Source: Hyphomicrobiales bacterium
GTDB taxonomy: Bacteria > Pseudomonadota > Alphaproteobacteria > Rhizobiales > Rhizobiaceae
Direction of reading: 5' to 3'
NCBI GenBank assembly: GCA_900473185.1
Contig: UCKU01000006.1
Coordinates: 97,258-161,257, forward strand
Length of the DNA: 64,000 nucleotides
Shown: positions 43,380-52,443 of the stretch, in pieces
Position numbering within the stretch: position 1 is the first letter of the stretch
Layout: each line of letters opens with the position of its first letter
The notes under the pieces: generated by a model
What the model saw: the letters and a program-made list of their open reading frames with translations, nothing else
The model's database searches: none
Told to the model about the DNA's origin: nothing
Translations under genes and position numbers: made by a program

Positions 43380-44160
43380 CAAAAAGGGCTACGTTATGCC
43401 AGCAACCTAACCGACGCCGAATGGGCGCTTCTCGAACCGCTGCTCCCACCTCCTTGCGATCAAGGCCGACCTTGTTCCTGGCCGCTGAGAGAGATCGTCA
43501 ATGCGATCTCTTATGTGCTGCGCTCGGGATGCCCCTGGCGGCTTCTGCCATCCGATTTTCCGCCGAGAAGCACAGTGTTCCGGTGGTTCTGCCGCTTCCG
43601 CGACGAGTGTGTGTTCGAGAAGATCAACCACAGACTCCTGATGAGGGACCGCGAGCGCTGCGGGCGCGAAGCCTCACCCACCGCCTCCATCATCGACAGT
43701 CAGACGGTCAAGACCTGCGAGAGCGGAGGTCCACGCGGCTATGATGCGGGTAAGAAGATCAAGGGCCGCAAGCGCCATGCACTCGTCGACACGGACGGCC
43801 GGGCATTGGTACTCTTTCCGCATCCGGCCAGCATTCAAGACCGTGACGGAGCTGGACCGTTTTTGCGAGCCTCGATGCGACCATTTCCATTTATCCGCAA
43901 GGTGTTCGCCGATGGAGGATATCGAGGCCCGTGTGTGGCCGAGGCAACCTCCATCGCCATTGAAATCGTGAAACGAAGGCCCGATCAAATCGGCTTCGCG
44001 GTCCAACCACGCCGATGGGTCGTCGAACGTTTTCTTCGCTTGGATCAGCCGCAATCGACGGCTGTGGAAAGACGCAGAGGCTACCATCGAATCCGCCACC
44101 ACCTTCCTCAACACAGCAGCCGTCATGATCCTCGTCAGACGTATCGCACGCCACTCGTGA
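43380..44160 (+). pseudogene. IS5-family transposase, frameshifted
   Basis: The frame reads ASNLTDAEWALLEPLLPPP, SGCPWRLLPSDFPPRSTVFR, SIIDSQTVKTCESGGPRGYD (first catalytic Asp), KVFADGGYRG (second Asp) and RRWVVERF (Glu). Right after VVERF the similarity continues in another frame, FAWISRNRRLWKDAEATIES and FLNTAAVMILVRRIARHS to the stop at 44158-44160, so one extra T in the run TTTTCTTCG at about 44031-44036 breaks the gene. No in-frame ATG is visible at the 5' end either. Probably dead. Confidence 0.8.
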
Positions 44161-44303
44161 GCAATTTCGGGACGGACTCTAACTACCTCAAAGTCGGAAA
44201 GGCAGTACTTTATCCCGTGTCCGAGCTTGACGCATGGGATCATAAGAACCAGATCAAGTGTCTGAACGTATATCCGTTCGAGTCTGTTCAAGGTTCGCCC
44301 TAG

Positions 44304-45004
44304 ACGATCGAGCCACCGGTGCGACAAGGTGGGTGATTGAAATGCTTGTTGTGGTACTAACATGTACTGCCTGTGCGCTTCGTGAAGCACAGGGGCGCTC
44401 GCGACGCGTAATCACTACAGGTCGCCCGTGGATAATCGCCGCCCAATTGCCGGCTTGGAGCTCCCGCGCTGCGCCGGGCGAAGGATGACAATGTTTGCGC
44501 GTCAGCGATGGGCCCGCGCAATATGCTCAACATCGCTACTCTACACCTGGCAGAATTCGAGCGCAAACTGGTGTGATGCCGCTCATTGGGGCCGACGTGG
44601 ACTCTCCTCCTCTTGTTCAATAATCTTGACGTCGAGCCAGACGGAAATAGACTGCTGATTGACTGACGTGAGCGATCGTGATCGAAGCATGAGTTGCGCG
44701 AAGGCCGTGTTGCACAGCACCCGATAAACGCCACCTTCGCCGTTTCCATATTGTATTTAAACAAGCAACTTCAACTGCTTGAACAAATAAATCAGGCTCA
44801 TGCACAAACACCCATCAGTTCCGGTGGCGGGCGTGTCCTCGTCCTGACTTCAAAAATCGCGTTTGCGTATTCTAATCAGCCGCAGGTCTAATCCTCGCAA
44901 TCTGAACAATTTGCCAATGCGATCTACACAACGAGCGACCGCTCAATTTGGCCTATGGAACGCTTTTGACCAAGTTGCAGTGACCAGTGAGGACCTGTCC
45001 CAAC
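44304..45004. other. No supported gene
   Basis: About 700 bases between the HTH fragment and the aromatic operon. Short open frames exist on both strands but none has a convincing ribosome site, composition or motif. Base composition in 44700-44950 is richer in A and T than in the neighbouring operons, consistent with non-coding or decayed DNA. Confidence 0.5.
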
Positions 45005-45889
45005 CTAAGACTTAGCCGGCGCCAGCACGAAATCGTGCTCGACCTGCCAGAATTTTCCCTCGAAGCCGAGCTCGCTGGCGCGAGCGAGATCCGCGGCCAG
45101 CTTGAATTCGGCAAGAAGGCTCTCCTTCACGCCAAACACTGCGTCCGAATGGATGTAGGGATCGTCGGGATCAAAGATGTGCGTGACAAGTGTTTCGAAC
45201 CCTTCCGCCTTGATGATGTAATGCAGATGCGCCGGCCTGAAAGGATGTCGGCCGAGCGCACCCAGCATCTGCCCGACCGGCCCGTCATCGGGGATCGGGT
45301 AATATTTCGGCTTGACCGCGCGGAACCAATAGTGCCCGTCCTTGCCCGTTCGGAAGACGCCGCGCAGGTTGAAATCCGGCTGGATACCTTGCTGCTGCAC
45401 GTCATAGAAACCTTCGTCATTGGCCTGCCAGACATCGAGGACGGCATTGGCGATCGGCTTGCCATCGGTATCCAGGATGCGGCCACTGATGACCATGTCC
45501 TCGCCCTTGTGGTCGAGGCAGATATTGGCACCCATCGGCAGTTCAGGGGCATCGGCGACGTGGAACGGTCCGAGTACCGTACTCTCCGAGGCGCCGGTGG
45601 GTTTGCGGTTGTTGATTGCATCGACCAGCATCGAAACACCGAGCACATCCGATAGTAGGATGAATTCTTGCCGCCAGTCGGTACAGGTGTGGCCGGTGCG
45701 CGTGAGGAAAAGGATCGCATCCATCCATTCCTCCTGCGTCGGTTCCAGTTCCTTCACCGCCTCGTGGAGCTTGCGGGTGACCACCTCCATGATCACCTTC
45801 AACCGCGCGCTCTTTGCCCCGCCATTGCGGCTGGTGACGACGTCGACGGAATTTTCTTCGGTGAAATAACCGTTTTCTTCAGCACCCAT
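45005..45889 (-). CDS. Intradiol ring-cleavage dioxygenase 1 (hydroxyquinol 1,2-dioxygenase type)
   Basis: 294 residues. An N-terminal helical dimerisation domain (about 20-105) precedes the beta-sandwich. Fe(III) ligands are visible: Tyr in ANDEGFYDVQ, Tyr in KPKYYPIPDDGPVG, and two His in FRPAHLHYII. Cleaves a catechol-type ring between the hydroxyls; with maleylacetate reductase in the operon the natural substrate is most likely hydroxyquinol, giving maleylacetate. It is the last gene of the operon, 7 bases after the monooxygenase. A second, divergent copy is at 53502. Confidence 0.9.
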   Translation of the reverse strand: MGAEENGYFTEENSVDVVTSRNGGAKSARLKVIMEVVTRKLHEAVKELEPTQEEWMDAILFLTRTGHTCTDWRQEFILLSDVLGVSMLVDAINNRKPTGASESTVLGPFHVADAPELPMGANICLDHKGEDMVISGRILDTDGKPIANAVLDVWQANDEGFYDVQQQGIQPDFNLRGVFRTGKDGHYWFRAVKPKYYPIPDDGPVGQMLGALGRHPFRPAHLHYIIKAEGFETLVTHIFDPDDPYIHSDAVFGVKESLLAEFKLAADLARASELGFEGKFWQVEHDFVLAPAKS

Positions 45890-45896
45890 GACGACC

Positions 45897-47651
45897 TCAG
45901 CGATCCAGGATTGTTTTCAGGACGTGGCGCAGTTCGGCTTCCGGTTCGGGGGCCGCCGTATGCGAACGCCAGGCGACATGATGGTCGGGACGAACGAGCA
46001 AGGCGCCGGAATCACTGATCTCGCGGGCACGCGCCCAATCTCCCGTCAGATCCTGCCAGGCCTGCCGGGGACCGATCTTGTGGACGGCGATCGGCACGCC
46101 GAACTCCTTCGACAGCGCCTTTGCCGCTGAAACCCAGCCGTCGCCGCCGATCCCGGTCAGGATCGTGAAGAGGCCATGACCGGTGAGATCGAGGCTGGAA
46201 ACCTTTTCGCCCTGCGCCCCGAACAGCCAGACATGCGGCAGCCTTGCACCAGGCCATGTCGTCGGCTGGCAATGAAGTTCGGCGTCCTTTTCGAAGGCAG
46301 GCTCCGGTTGGCCGTCCTTGACGACCGCATTCGATGCGTAGCGATGGTTCATTTCGACGCCATGGGCGTCGAATTCATAGACCTTGTAGGCGATGGCATC
46401 GCGGATGGCAGCACGCTGGCGCTCGGCGGCCTCGCCGTCATCGCAACGCGCGTCCATGTTCTGCTGCATCTTGACCGGATCGACGGAATCAAGAAGGCCA
46501 AGCGCCTTGAAGATCGGACCGAATTCCTCGATCGACTTGTTGGCGCGAGTGACGATCTGCTTGGCGATGGGCGCGCGCTCAGCCTGATAGCTGTCGAGAA
46601 GCCCCATTCCCGCCTGGCCCCTGATCACCATGGCAAGCTTCCAGGCAAGGTTGAACCCGTCCTGGATCGAGGTGTTGGAACCGAGGCCGTTCGATGGCGG
46701 GTGTCGATGCACAGCGTCACCCATGCAGAAGACCCGGCCGTTCGACAGGGTCGTCGCATACATATTGTTGACCGTCCAGGTGGAGACCGACTTGATCTTC
46801 GGCTCAAGCTCGGGAACGCCGACGAGTTCACGCACGACCTTGGTGGCAAGGGCGTTGTCGACGGCAGGCACCGGCTGGTTGATGTCATAACCCCAGACGA
46901 TCAGCCACTCGTTCCATGGCCGTACCATGCGCACGAGGCCCATGCCGATGCCGCCGACATCGGCGCCCGGCTGCAGCACCCAGTAAAGTACGGAGGGGCG
47001 ATGGGCGACATAGCGTGACAGATCAGCCTCGAAGAGGATGTTCATCGAGCCAGCGACCCCCATCCGGCCCTCAAAGGAAAGGCCGGCATGTTCGGCCACT
47101 TTCGAATTGCCACCGTCGGCGCCGACGAGGAATTTCGAGCGGATCGTTACTTCCTTCCCCGTCAGGCGATCGAGGCATGTCGTCGTAACACCGTCCGCGT
47201 CCTGGACGTGGCTCAGATATTCGGTCGACATGCGCGGCTGGGCGCCGCGCGAGCAGGCCGTCTTGAAAAGGAGCGGCTCCATATAGGTCTGCGGCAGGTC
47301 GTTCATCCGCCCCGGCGAGGACAGGATATGCTCGGCGCGCGACAGCGGATGATTGCCCCAGCTTTGCATGCGGCCGATTTCCTCGCCGGCGACCGCCGTG
47401 CAAAAGACGTTCTGGCCCATCAGGTCCTGTTCGGTCGCAAACAGATAGGCCTCGTCCTCAACATCCCGGCCGAGATCGCGCAGAACCTCCATTGTACGCT
47501 GGTTGGTGATATGCGCGCGTGGCGTATTGGCGAGCCAGCGATAGCGATTGATCACGAGCGGCTCCAGACCGTAGCTCGCAAGCAACGCGGCGGTCGCCGA
47601 ACCCGCAGGTCCCGTGCCTATGATCAAGACGTCGGTGGTGATATCAGCCAT
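45897..47651 (-). CDS. FAD-dependent phenol-type monooxygenase (TfdB/PheA family)
   Basis: About 584 residues. FAD-binding GTGPAGSATA at the N terminus, the DG motif FLVGADGGNSKVAEHAG, and the GD motif VFCMGDAVHRHPPSNGLGSN place it with flavoprotein aromatic hydroxylases that use NAD(P)H; a thioredoxin-like C-terminal domain follows. Related enzymes hydroxylate phenol, chlorophenols or resorcinol. In this operon it probably makes the trihydroxybenzene or catechol that the intradiol enzymes open. ATG at 47651 follows GGGAGGG by 5 bases and overlaps the livM stop by 8 bases. Confidence 0.9.
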   Translation of the reverse strand: MADITTDVLIIGTGPAGSATAALLASYGLEPLVINRYRWLANTPRAHITNQRTMEVLRDLGRDVEDEAYLFATEQDLMGQNVFCTAVAGEEIGRMQSWGNHPLSRAEHILSSPGRMNDLPQTYMEPLLFKTACSRGAQPRMSTEYLSHVQDADGVTTTCLDRLTGKEVTIRSKFLVGADGGNSKVAEHAGLSFEGRMGVAGSMNILFEADLSRYVAHRPSVLYWVLQPGADVGGIGMGLVRMVRPWNEWLIVWGYDINQPVPAVDNALATKVVRELVGVPELEPKIKSVSTWTVNNMYATTLSNGRVFCMGDAVHRHPPSNGLGSNTSIQDGFNLAWKLAMVIRGQAGMGLLDSYQAERAPIAKQIVTRANKSIEEFGPIFKALGLLDSVDPVKMQQNMDARCDDGEAAERQRAAIRDAIAYKVYEFDAHGVEMNHRYASNAVVKDGQPEPAFEKDAELHCQPTTWPGARLPHVWLFGAQGEKVSSLDLTGHGLFTILTGIGGDGWVSAAKALSKEFGVPIAVHKIGPRQAWQDLTGDWARAREISDSGALLVRPDHHVAWRSHTAAPEPEAELRHVLKTILDR

Positions 47652-48759
47652 TCGGCCCTCCCTTTTCATTTGGTACAACAGGTCCGCCCCTGAGCAGGCG
47701 ACGAACCGGAAAGAGTTCGAAGCCGGTACGGTCGGATATCAGCCCCCAGAGACCCCGGGGTGCAAACAGCATGGTGACGACGGCGAGCGCTCCAAGTGCC
47801 AAAAGGTACCAGGAGCCGTAGGCCGAAAAGGCGTTCTGCAGGAAGAAGAAGACCAACACGCCAAGGATCGGCCCTTCGATCGTGCCGATGCCGCCGATGA
47901 CGGTGATGAAGATGACATAGGCCGTCCAGTCGGTCAGCGAGAAGGCGGCGTCGGGCGATATTCGCGCCTTCTGGAGATAGATGAGCGCGCCGATGATGCC
48001 GGTAATGAAGGCCGTGAGCAGATAGATCATCGTCTTCAGTCGGCGTGCATCGACGCCCAGCGCACGCGCCGCCGTCTCGTTGTCGCGCACTGCAGCCAGC
48101 CCAAGACCCTGCCGGCTGCGCAACAGCTTGTGGACAATCGCAATCGTGACGGTCGCAACGACCAGCGCCAGCCAGAAGGACAGGGCATCGGCTGCCGCGG
48201 CCGCCCGCATGCCGAACCAGTCTTCAAGCAGGGAGATGCCGAGCATGTCGCGGGTCGCATCCCGCGGCAGCGACGTACCGGTGCCGCCGCCGAGCGCCTT
48301 CCATTGGGCAAGCAGCAGTCGCCCGACTTCGGCGATAACCCAGGTGCCGATCGCAAAATAGGGGCCGTACAGGCGAAAAGCGAAGAAAGCGGTCGGCAGG
48401 GCAATCACCATGGCGACGACGCCGGCAAGCGGGATGGCGAGGATCGGATCGAGCCCGGCCAGAATGACGAGGCCGAAGAGAGCATAGGCGCCGCAGCCGA
48501 CAAAGAGCTGCTGGCCGACCGAAATCAGCCCCGCATAGCCGGCAAGCAGGTTCCAGCTCTGTGCCAGGGTCAGCATCGTCAGGATGAAGAACAGATCCTG
48601 CACCACCCCGCGTGACAGGAAAAGCGGTGCTGCCGCAAGGCCGGCGAGCACAACCAGGCAGACCAGCGAAAAGATCTGGGACAGCCGTGTGCCTGTTTCG
48701 ATCCTCCAATCCGGGGATGCTTGACTATCGCTCGTCATGGTTTCCAAACCCGTGGTCAT
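47644..48759 (-). CDS. LivM-type ABC permease (aromatic operon)
   Basis: 371 residues, about nine or ten helices, with the family segment VRDNETAARALGVDARRLK facing the ATPases and GGIGTIEGPILGVLVF near the end. With LivH, LivG, LivF and the Tat-exported binding protein it forms a branched-chain-amino-acid-type importer, here presumably for an aromatic acid or phenol. GAGG lies 7 bases upstream of the ATG at 48759. Confidence 0.9.
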   Translation of the reverse strand: MTTGLETMTSDSQASPDWRIETGTRLSQIFSLVCLVVLAGLAAAPLFLSRGVVQDLFFILTMLTLAQSWNLLAGYAGLISVGQQLFVGCGAYALFGLVILAGLDPILAIPLAGVVAMVIALPTAFFAFRLYGPYFAIGTWVIAEVGRLLLAQWKALGGGTGTSLPRDATRDMLGISLLEDWFGMRAAAAADALSFWLALVVATVTIAIVHKLLRSRQGLGLAAVRDNETAARALGVDARRLKTMIYLLTAFITGIIGALIYLQKARISPDAAFSLTDWTAYVIFITVIGGIGTIEGPILGVLVFFFLQNAFSAYGSWYLLALGALAVVTMLFAPRGLWGLISDRTGFELFPVRRLLRGGPVVPNEKGGPNG

Positions 48760-48768
48760 AGCGCGGCC

Positions 48769-49632
48769 TCAATCGACAGCGCGCGGAAAGAGGCCGCGCG
48801 GCCGCAAGAGTAGGACGATCAGGAAGGCGATATGTCCGGCAAGGATCTGCCATTCCGGATTGATGGCGGCCCCGATCGTCTGCGCCAGCCCGAGGATGAC
48901 ACCACCGGCAAGCGTGCCCCAGAGCGATCCGAGACCGCCGATGATCACGGCTTCGAAAGCATAGATCAGCCGTGCCGGCCCGGCGGTCGGATCGAAATTT
49001 GCCCGCATGCCGAGATAGAGCGCGGCAACGGTCACGATCATCATCGCCAGTCCCGTGGCGATCGCGAAGATCGAGTTCGGACGGATGCCCATCAGGCCGG
49101 CGGTGACCACATCGTCCGACGTGGCGCGGAAGGCGCGCCCGAGTGCGGTGCGATAGATGAGCTGGTTCAGAGCGACAATCACCACGACAGCCGAGCCGAA
49201 AGTCAGAAGCGGCATCAGTCCGGCATTGATGCTGCCCAGTTGCAGCGACGCCGTCTCCAAAGATCCGGCGGAGATCCTTCTGCTGTCGGCGGTGAAGGCC
49301 TCAAGAAGGCCATTCTGGATGACGATGGACAGGCCGAAGGTCACAAGCAGCGGTGGCAAGACATCCTTGCCGAGCGTGCGGTTGAGAAGGTGGTATTGCA
49401 GCAGCCAGCCGATCGCAAACATCATGGGTGCTGCGATCAGCGCCGCAACGAATGGATCGAGGCCGAGCGAGGAAACGAGAAGCAGGATCAAAAATGCTGC
49501 CAGCACGATGAGGTCGCCATGGGCAAGATTCACAAGCCGCATGATGCCGAACACCAAACTGAGGCCGGCAGCAAACAGGGCATAGAGCCCACCGAGCAAC
49601 AGACCCTGAAGAAGCGTATCAAGCCAGTTCAT
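48769..49632 (-). CDS. LivH-type ABC permease (aromatic operon)
   Basis: About 287 residues, eight helices; GLLLGGLYALFAAGLSLVFG at the start, RATSDDVVTAGLMGIRPN as the cytoplasmic coupling loop, and GGLGSLWGTLAGGVILG near the end are typical. ATG at 49632 overlaps the livF stop by 14 bases; the open frame to 49647 starts with TTG. It partners LivM at 47644. Confidence 0.9.
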   Translation of the reverse strand: MNWLDTLLQGLLLGGLYALFAAGLSLVFGIMRLVNLAHGDLIVLAAFLILLLVSSLGLDPFVAALIAAPMMFAIGWLLQYHLLNRTLGKDVLPPLLVTFGLSIVIQNGLLEAFTADSRRISAGSLETASLQLGSINAGLMPLLTFGSAVVVIVALNQLIYRTALGRAFRATSDDVVTAGLMGIRPNSIFAIATGLAMMIVTVAALYLGMRANFDPTAGPARLIYAFEAVIIGGLGSLWGTLAGGVILGLAQTIGAAINPEWQILAGHIAFLIVLLLRPRGLFPRAVD

Positions 49633-50341
49633 CGCTCTCCGCTCCAAAATAGGCTGCGTGGATGTCGGCCCGATCGAGGTCGACCGGGCGCCCGCTCAGG
49701 GTGATCCGTCCCTCCATCATGCAATAGACGCGATCGGCGACCTTCAGGGCCTGGGCGATATCCTGCTCGACGACGACGATCGCCATGCCGGATGCGCGAA
49801 TGCGGCTGAAGGCTGCGTAGATATCCTTGATGATTACGGGCGCCAGACCGAGGCTGAGCTCATCGCAGAGCAAGATCTCGGGGTTCGACATCAGGGCACG
49901 GCCGATTGCCACCATCTGTTGTTGGCCGCCCGAGAGCCCAGTCGCCGGATTTCCGCGCCTTTCCTTCAGGATCGGAAACAGCGTGTAGACGCTTTGCAGC
50001 GACCACGGGCCGGATCGCTTGCAGCCGTAGCTGCCGACCTGCAGATTTTCTTCCACCGTCAGCGAGGCAAAGAGCTTGCGCCCTTCCGGCACGAGAGCGA
50101 TGCCGCGGCGCACGACATCGAAAGCAGGCATTGCACCAATCGCCTCGCCCTGATGCAGGACCATATCCGCCCGGTTGGCAATCACACCTGCAATCGAGCG
50201 CATCAGCGTCGACTTGCCGGCACCGTTGGCGCCAATGACGGCAATCGTCTCGCCGGCATCGAGATCAAGGTCGATGCCGAAAACGGCCTGGAAGTCCCCG
50301 TAAAAGGCCGTCAGGCCGCGAATCTCAAGAAGGCTTGCCAT
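49619..50341 (-). CDS. LivF-type ABC ATPase (aromatic operon)
   Basis: 240 residues. Walker A GANGAGKSTLMRSIAG, signature LSGGQQQMVAIGRALM, Walker B ILLCDELSLGLAP (DE intact). The start at 50341 overlaps the livG stop as TGATG; the frame is open much further upstream only because it lies antisense-free within livG. It is the second motor subunit of the importer. Confidence 0.91.
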   Translation of the reverse strand: MASLLEIRGLTAFYGDFQAVFGIDLDLDAGETIAVIGANGAGKSTLMRSIAGVIANRADMVLHQGEAIGAMPAFDVVRRGIALVPEGRKLFASLTVEENLQVGSYGCKRSGPWSLQSVYTLFPILKERRGNPATGLSGGQQQMVAIGRALMSNPEILLCDELSLGLAPVIIKDIYAAFSRIRASGMAIVVVEQDIAQALKVADRVYCMMEGRITLSGRPVDLDRADIHAAYFGAESDELA

Positions 50342-51060
50342 CAGACCTCCATACCGAGATAGATGGCGCGCACCTCGTCCGAAGCCATGATCGCCTCCGG
50401 CGCACCGATGCCGACGACCCGCCCGAAATTGAGAACCAGGATGCGCTCGGCAACCGCGGTCAGCGCATGCAGCACATGCTCGATCCAGATGATGGTCATG
50501 CCGCGCTGGTGAATGCGCCTGATCGTCGCCACCAGTTGCCGGCATTCGCCCTCTGTCAGGCCACCGGCAATTTCGTCGAGGAGCAGGAGCTTCGGCCGGG
50601 TGGCAAGCGCGCGGGCAAGCTCCAGCCGCTTTCGCTCTAGAAGGGTCAGCGATGCCGCCTGTCTGTTGGCCTTGGCGATCAGGCCGGTCTCGACCAGGAT
50701 GTCGGCGCAGAAACCGGCGACATCGGCTTCGCTCGCCCCGGTGCCGAAAGCGCCTGCGACGAGCAGGTTTTCATAGACAGTCAGACGCTCGAAGGGCTGC
50801 GGGATCTGGAAGGTGCGGCCCATGCCGGCAAGGCAGCGCTGCATCGGCGGCGTATGGGTAACGTCCCGGCCGTCAAAGCGGATTGCCCCGCCCGCAACGG
50901 ACAGATTGCCGTTGATCAGGTTGAAGAGCGTGGATTTGCCGGCACCATTCGGCCCGATAACGCCGAGCGCTTCGCCAGGCTCCACCGAAAAGCGGATATC
51001 CTCGGCAACGACGAGCGCGCCGAAGGATTTCGAGACAGCATTGAGTTCCAGGATGGGCAT
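50341..51060 (-). CDS. LivG-type ABC ATPase (aromatic operon)
   Basis: 239 residues. Walker A GPNGAGKSTLFNLING, Walker B LLLLDEIAGGLTEGE, and the switch His in IWIEHVLHAL. The signature region reads SLTLLERKRLELARALA, the usual degenerate form in LivG proteins. It begins 51 bases after the binding-protein gene, and is followed directly by livF. Confidence 0.91.
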   Translation of the reverse strand: MPILELNAVSKSFGALVVAEDIRFSVEPGEALGVIGPNGAGKSTLFNLINGNLSVAGGAIRFDGRDVTHTPPMQRCLAGMGRTFQIPQPFERLTVYENLLVAGAFGTGASEADVAGFCADILVETGLIAKANRQAASLTLLERKRLELARALATRPKLLLLDEIAGGLTEGECRQLVATIRRIHQRGMTIIWIEHVLHALTAVAERILVLNFGRVVGIGAPEAIMASDEVRAIYLGMEV

Positions 51061-51111
51061 CGGCCAATCTCCGCAAAGATCCGCCCGGCCGCAAAGCCGG
51101 GCGGATGTGCC

Positions 51112-52392
51112 TTACGCCAGCGCTTCGAGTTTGCCGCCGAGCGGCACGTTCGGGGCAAGGCCGTTTTCGACGACGATGAGATCGTAACCGCCGCCCGATT
51201 TCAGCCGCCACTGACCGCCGACCAGCGGCGTCTTGGCGACGTTCTTCTGGGCGAAGGGCGGAAGCTTCTCACTGCCCCAGGCAATGGGTCCGACAAGCGT
51301 GTCGAGCTTGGTCTCGCCGATCGCTTTTGCGACCGCATCACCGTCGCTGACATCGTCGGCGCGCTTCATGACATCGACGGCAAGCTCGAACAGGGCATGG
51401 GCAAAACCGATCGGCTGCGTCCAGGGACGGCCAGTGGATTTCGTAAAGGCATCGGCGACGGCAGCCGTCGTCTCGCCCGTCAGTGACGATTTGAACGGAT
51501 GGCTCGGTGTCCACCAGACTTCCGTCGACAGATTGTGGCCGGCATTGCCGAGCGCCTCAACCGTCTGCGGAAAGAGCAGCGCCTTGCCGATCGAGGCGAT
51601 CTTTGGCTTCAGACCCTGCTGCTTGGCCTGGTTCCAGAAGGTGGTGAGATCCGGCGGGATCATCACGCCGGTCAGAATATCCGTGCCGGCCTGCTTGAAG
51701 GCATTGATCTGCGCGGAGAAATCGTCCGTCAGGTTCTGATAGCGCCCCGTGTCCGTCAGCCCATAGCCGAGCTTTTCAAGCACCGGCGGGAAGCCGACGA
51801 CCTTGTCGCCCCAGGCATTGCCATCCCCGTCATTCGGAAAGAGCCCGCCGATCTTCTTGTTGGTTTCGATCTGCCCCCACATGCCGGTAAAGACGGCAAT
51901 GATATCCTCCAGGCCCCAGAAGAAATGATAGGCATAGTCGAAGGGCTTCCAGGAAGCAGGATCGCCCGGATTGCCCTGCTGGCCGATGAACCAGGGCTGC
52001 CAGGGCGCGACCGTGGAAATACAGGGCATGCCCTCGCCTTCGCTGGTCGTCGAGACCGGATTGGTCGTCTCCGGCGTCGAGGAAACCAGCATCAGATTGA
52101 TCTGGTCGTCGACGATCAGTTCCTTGGCGACTTCGGCGGCGCGGTTCGGATTGGACTGGCTGTCCTTGACCACAACCTCATAGTTGAGGCCGAGCTTCTT
52201 GGTCGTCGCCAGGAAAGCGTCGATGACGAACTTGTCGGCCTCGCCGAAGGCTGCAAGCGGACCGGTCTGGGGGCTGACATAGCCAAGCTTGATTGCCGCT
52301 GTCTGACCGATTGCCGGCGTGGCAAGGCTGGATGCGGCAATCGCTGCTCCGCCGGCTGCCGTCGTCTTCAGAAAATCGCGTCTCGTAAACAT
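51112..52392 (-). CDS. Tat-exported Liv-type substrate-binding protein
   Basis: About 426 residues. The N terminus TRRDFLKTTAAGGAAIAASS is a twin-arginine signal, so the protein is folded before export, perhaps with a bound ligand. The mature part, IKLGYVSPQTGPLAAFGEAD, is the start of a type I periplasmic binding fold (Peripla_BP_6). ATG at 52392 has GGAGG close by; ATG at 52404 is possible. The ligand is inferred to be an aromatic compound. 51 bases separate its stop from livG. Confidence 0.9.
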   Translation of the reverse strand: MFTRRDFLKTTAAGGAAIAASSLATPAIGQTAAIKLGYVSPQTGPLAAFGEADKFVIDAFLATTKKLGLNYEVVVKDSQSNPNRAAEVAKELIVDDQINLMLVSSTPETTNPVSTTSEGEGMPCISTVAPWQPWFIGQQGNPGDPASWKPFDYAYHFFWGLEDIIAVFTGMWGQIETNKKIGGLFPNDGDGNAWGDKVVGFPPVLEKLGYGLTDTGRYQNLTDDFSAQINAFKQAGTDILTGVMIPPDLTTFWNQAKQQGLKPKIASIGKALLFPQTVEALGNAGHNLSTEVWWTPSHPFKSSLTGETTAAVADAFTKSTGRPWTQPIGFAHALFELAVDVMKRADDVSDGDAVAKAIGETKLDTLVGPIAWGSEKLPPFAQKNVAKTPLVGGQWRLKSGGGYDLIVVENGLAPNVPLGGKLEALA

Positions 52393-52443
52393 ATGTCCTC
52401 CCATTGTCCTCTCCTCCCAAAGAGTGCGTAGTCAGGCAGACGA

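Larger units (their letters stand above)
42871..44179. mobile_element. IS5-family (IS1031-like) element with an extra gene
   Basis: Ends are GAGCCTGTCTCGAAACTCG at the left (42871) and, read inward from 44179, GAGTCCGTCCCGAAATTG; 13 of the first 17 positions agree and the differences are C/T. The element is flanked by TAA on both sides, matching the TNA duplications of the IS1031 group, and its removal restores an HTH reading frame. It is 1309 bases long, more than is usual for the group (roughly 850-950 as I recall), because it holds a leftward gene (42892) in addition to the transposase. Confidence 0.75.
42818..44303 (+). pseudogene. HTH_17/excisionase-like fragment split by an IS5-family element
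   Basis: Left piece QLSLGTLRNWRAMRVGP ends at the TAA of 42868-42870; right piece NYLKVGKAVLYPVSELDAWD starts at the second TAA, 44180-44182. Removing 42871-44179 plus one TAA gives one open frame with the typical pattern of helix-turn-helix proteins of the AlpA/excisionase type (WR...GPxYLKVGxxVLYPxSxLDAW). The 5' end of the gene was already lost to the IS3 remnant. The frame ends at 44301-44303. Confidence 0.7.

Noticed and set aside
44694..44891. 65-codon plus-strand frame in the AT-richer gap
   Set aside because: No ribosome site, no motif and no operon context.
47614..48615. 333-codon plus-strand frame opposite livM
   Set aside because: Low-complexity charged composition typical of antisense to a membrane protein gene; livM has correct helices and coupling loop.
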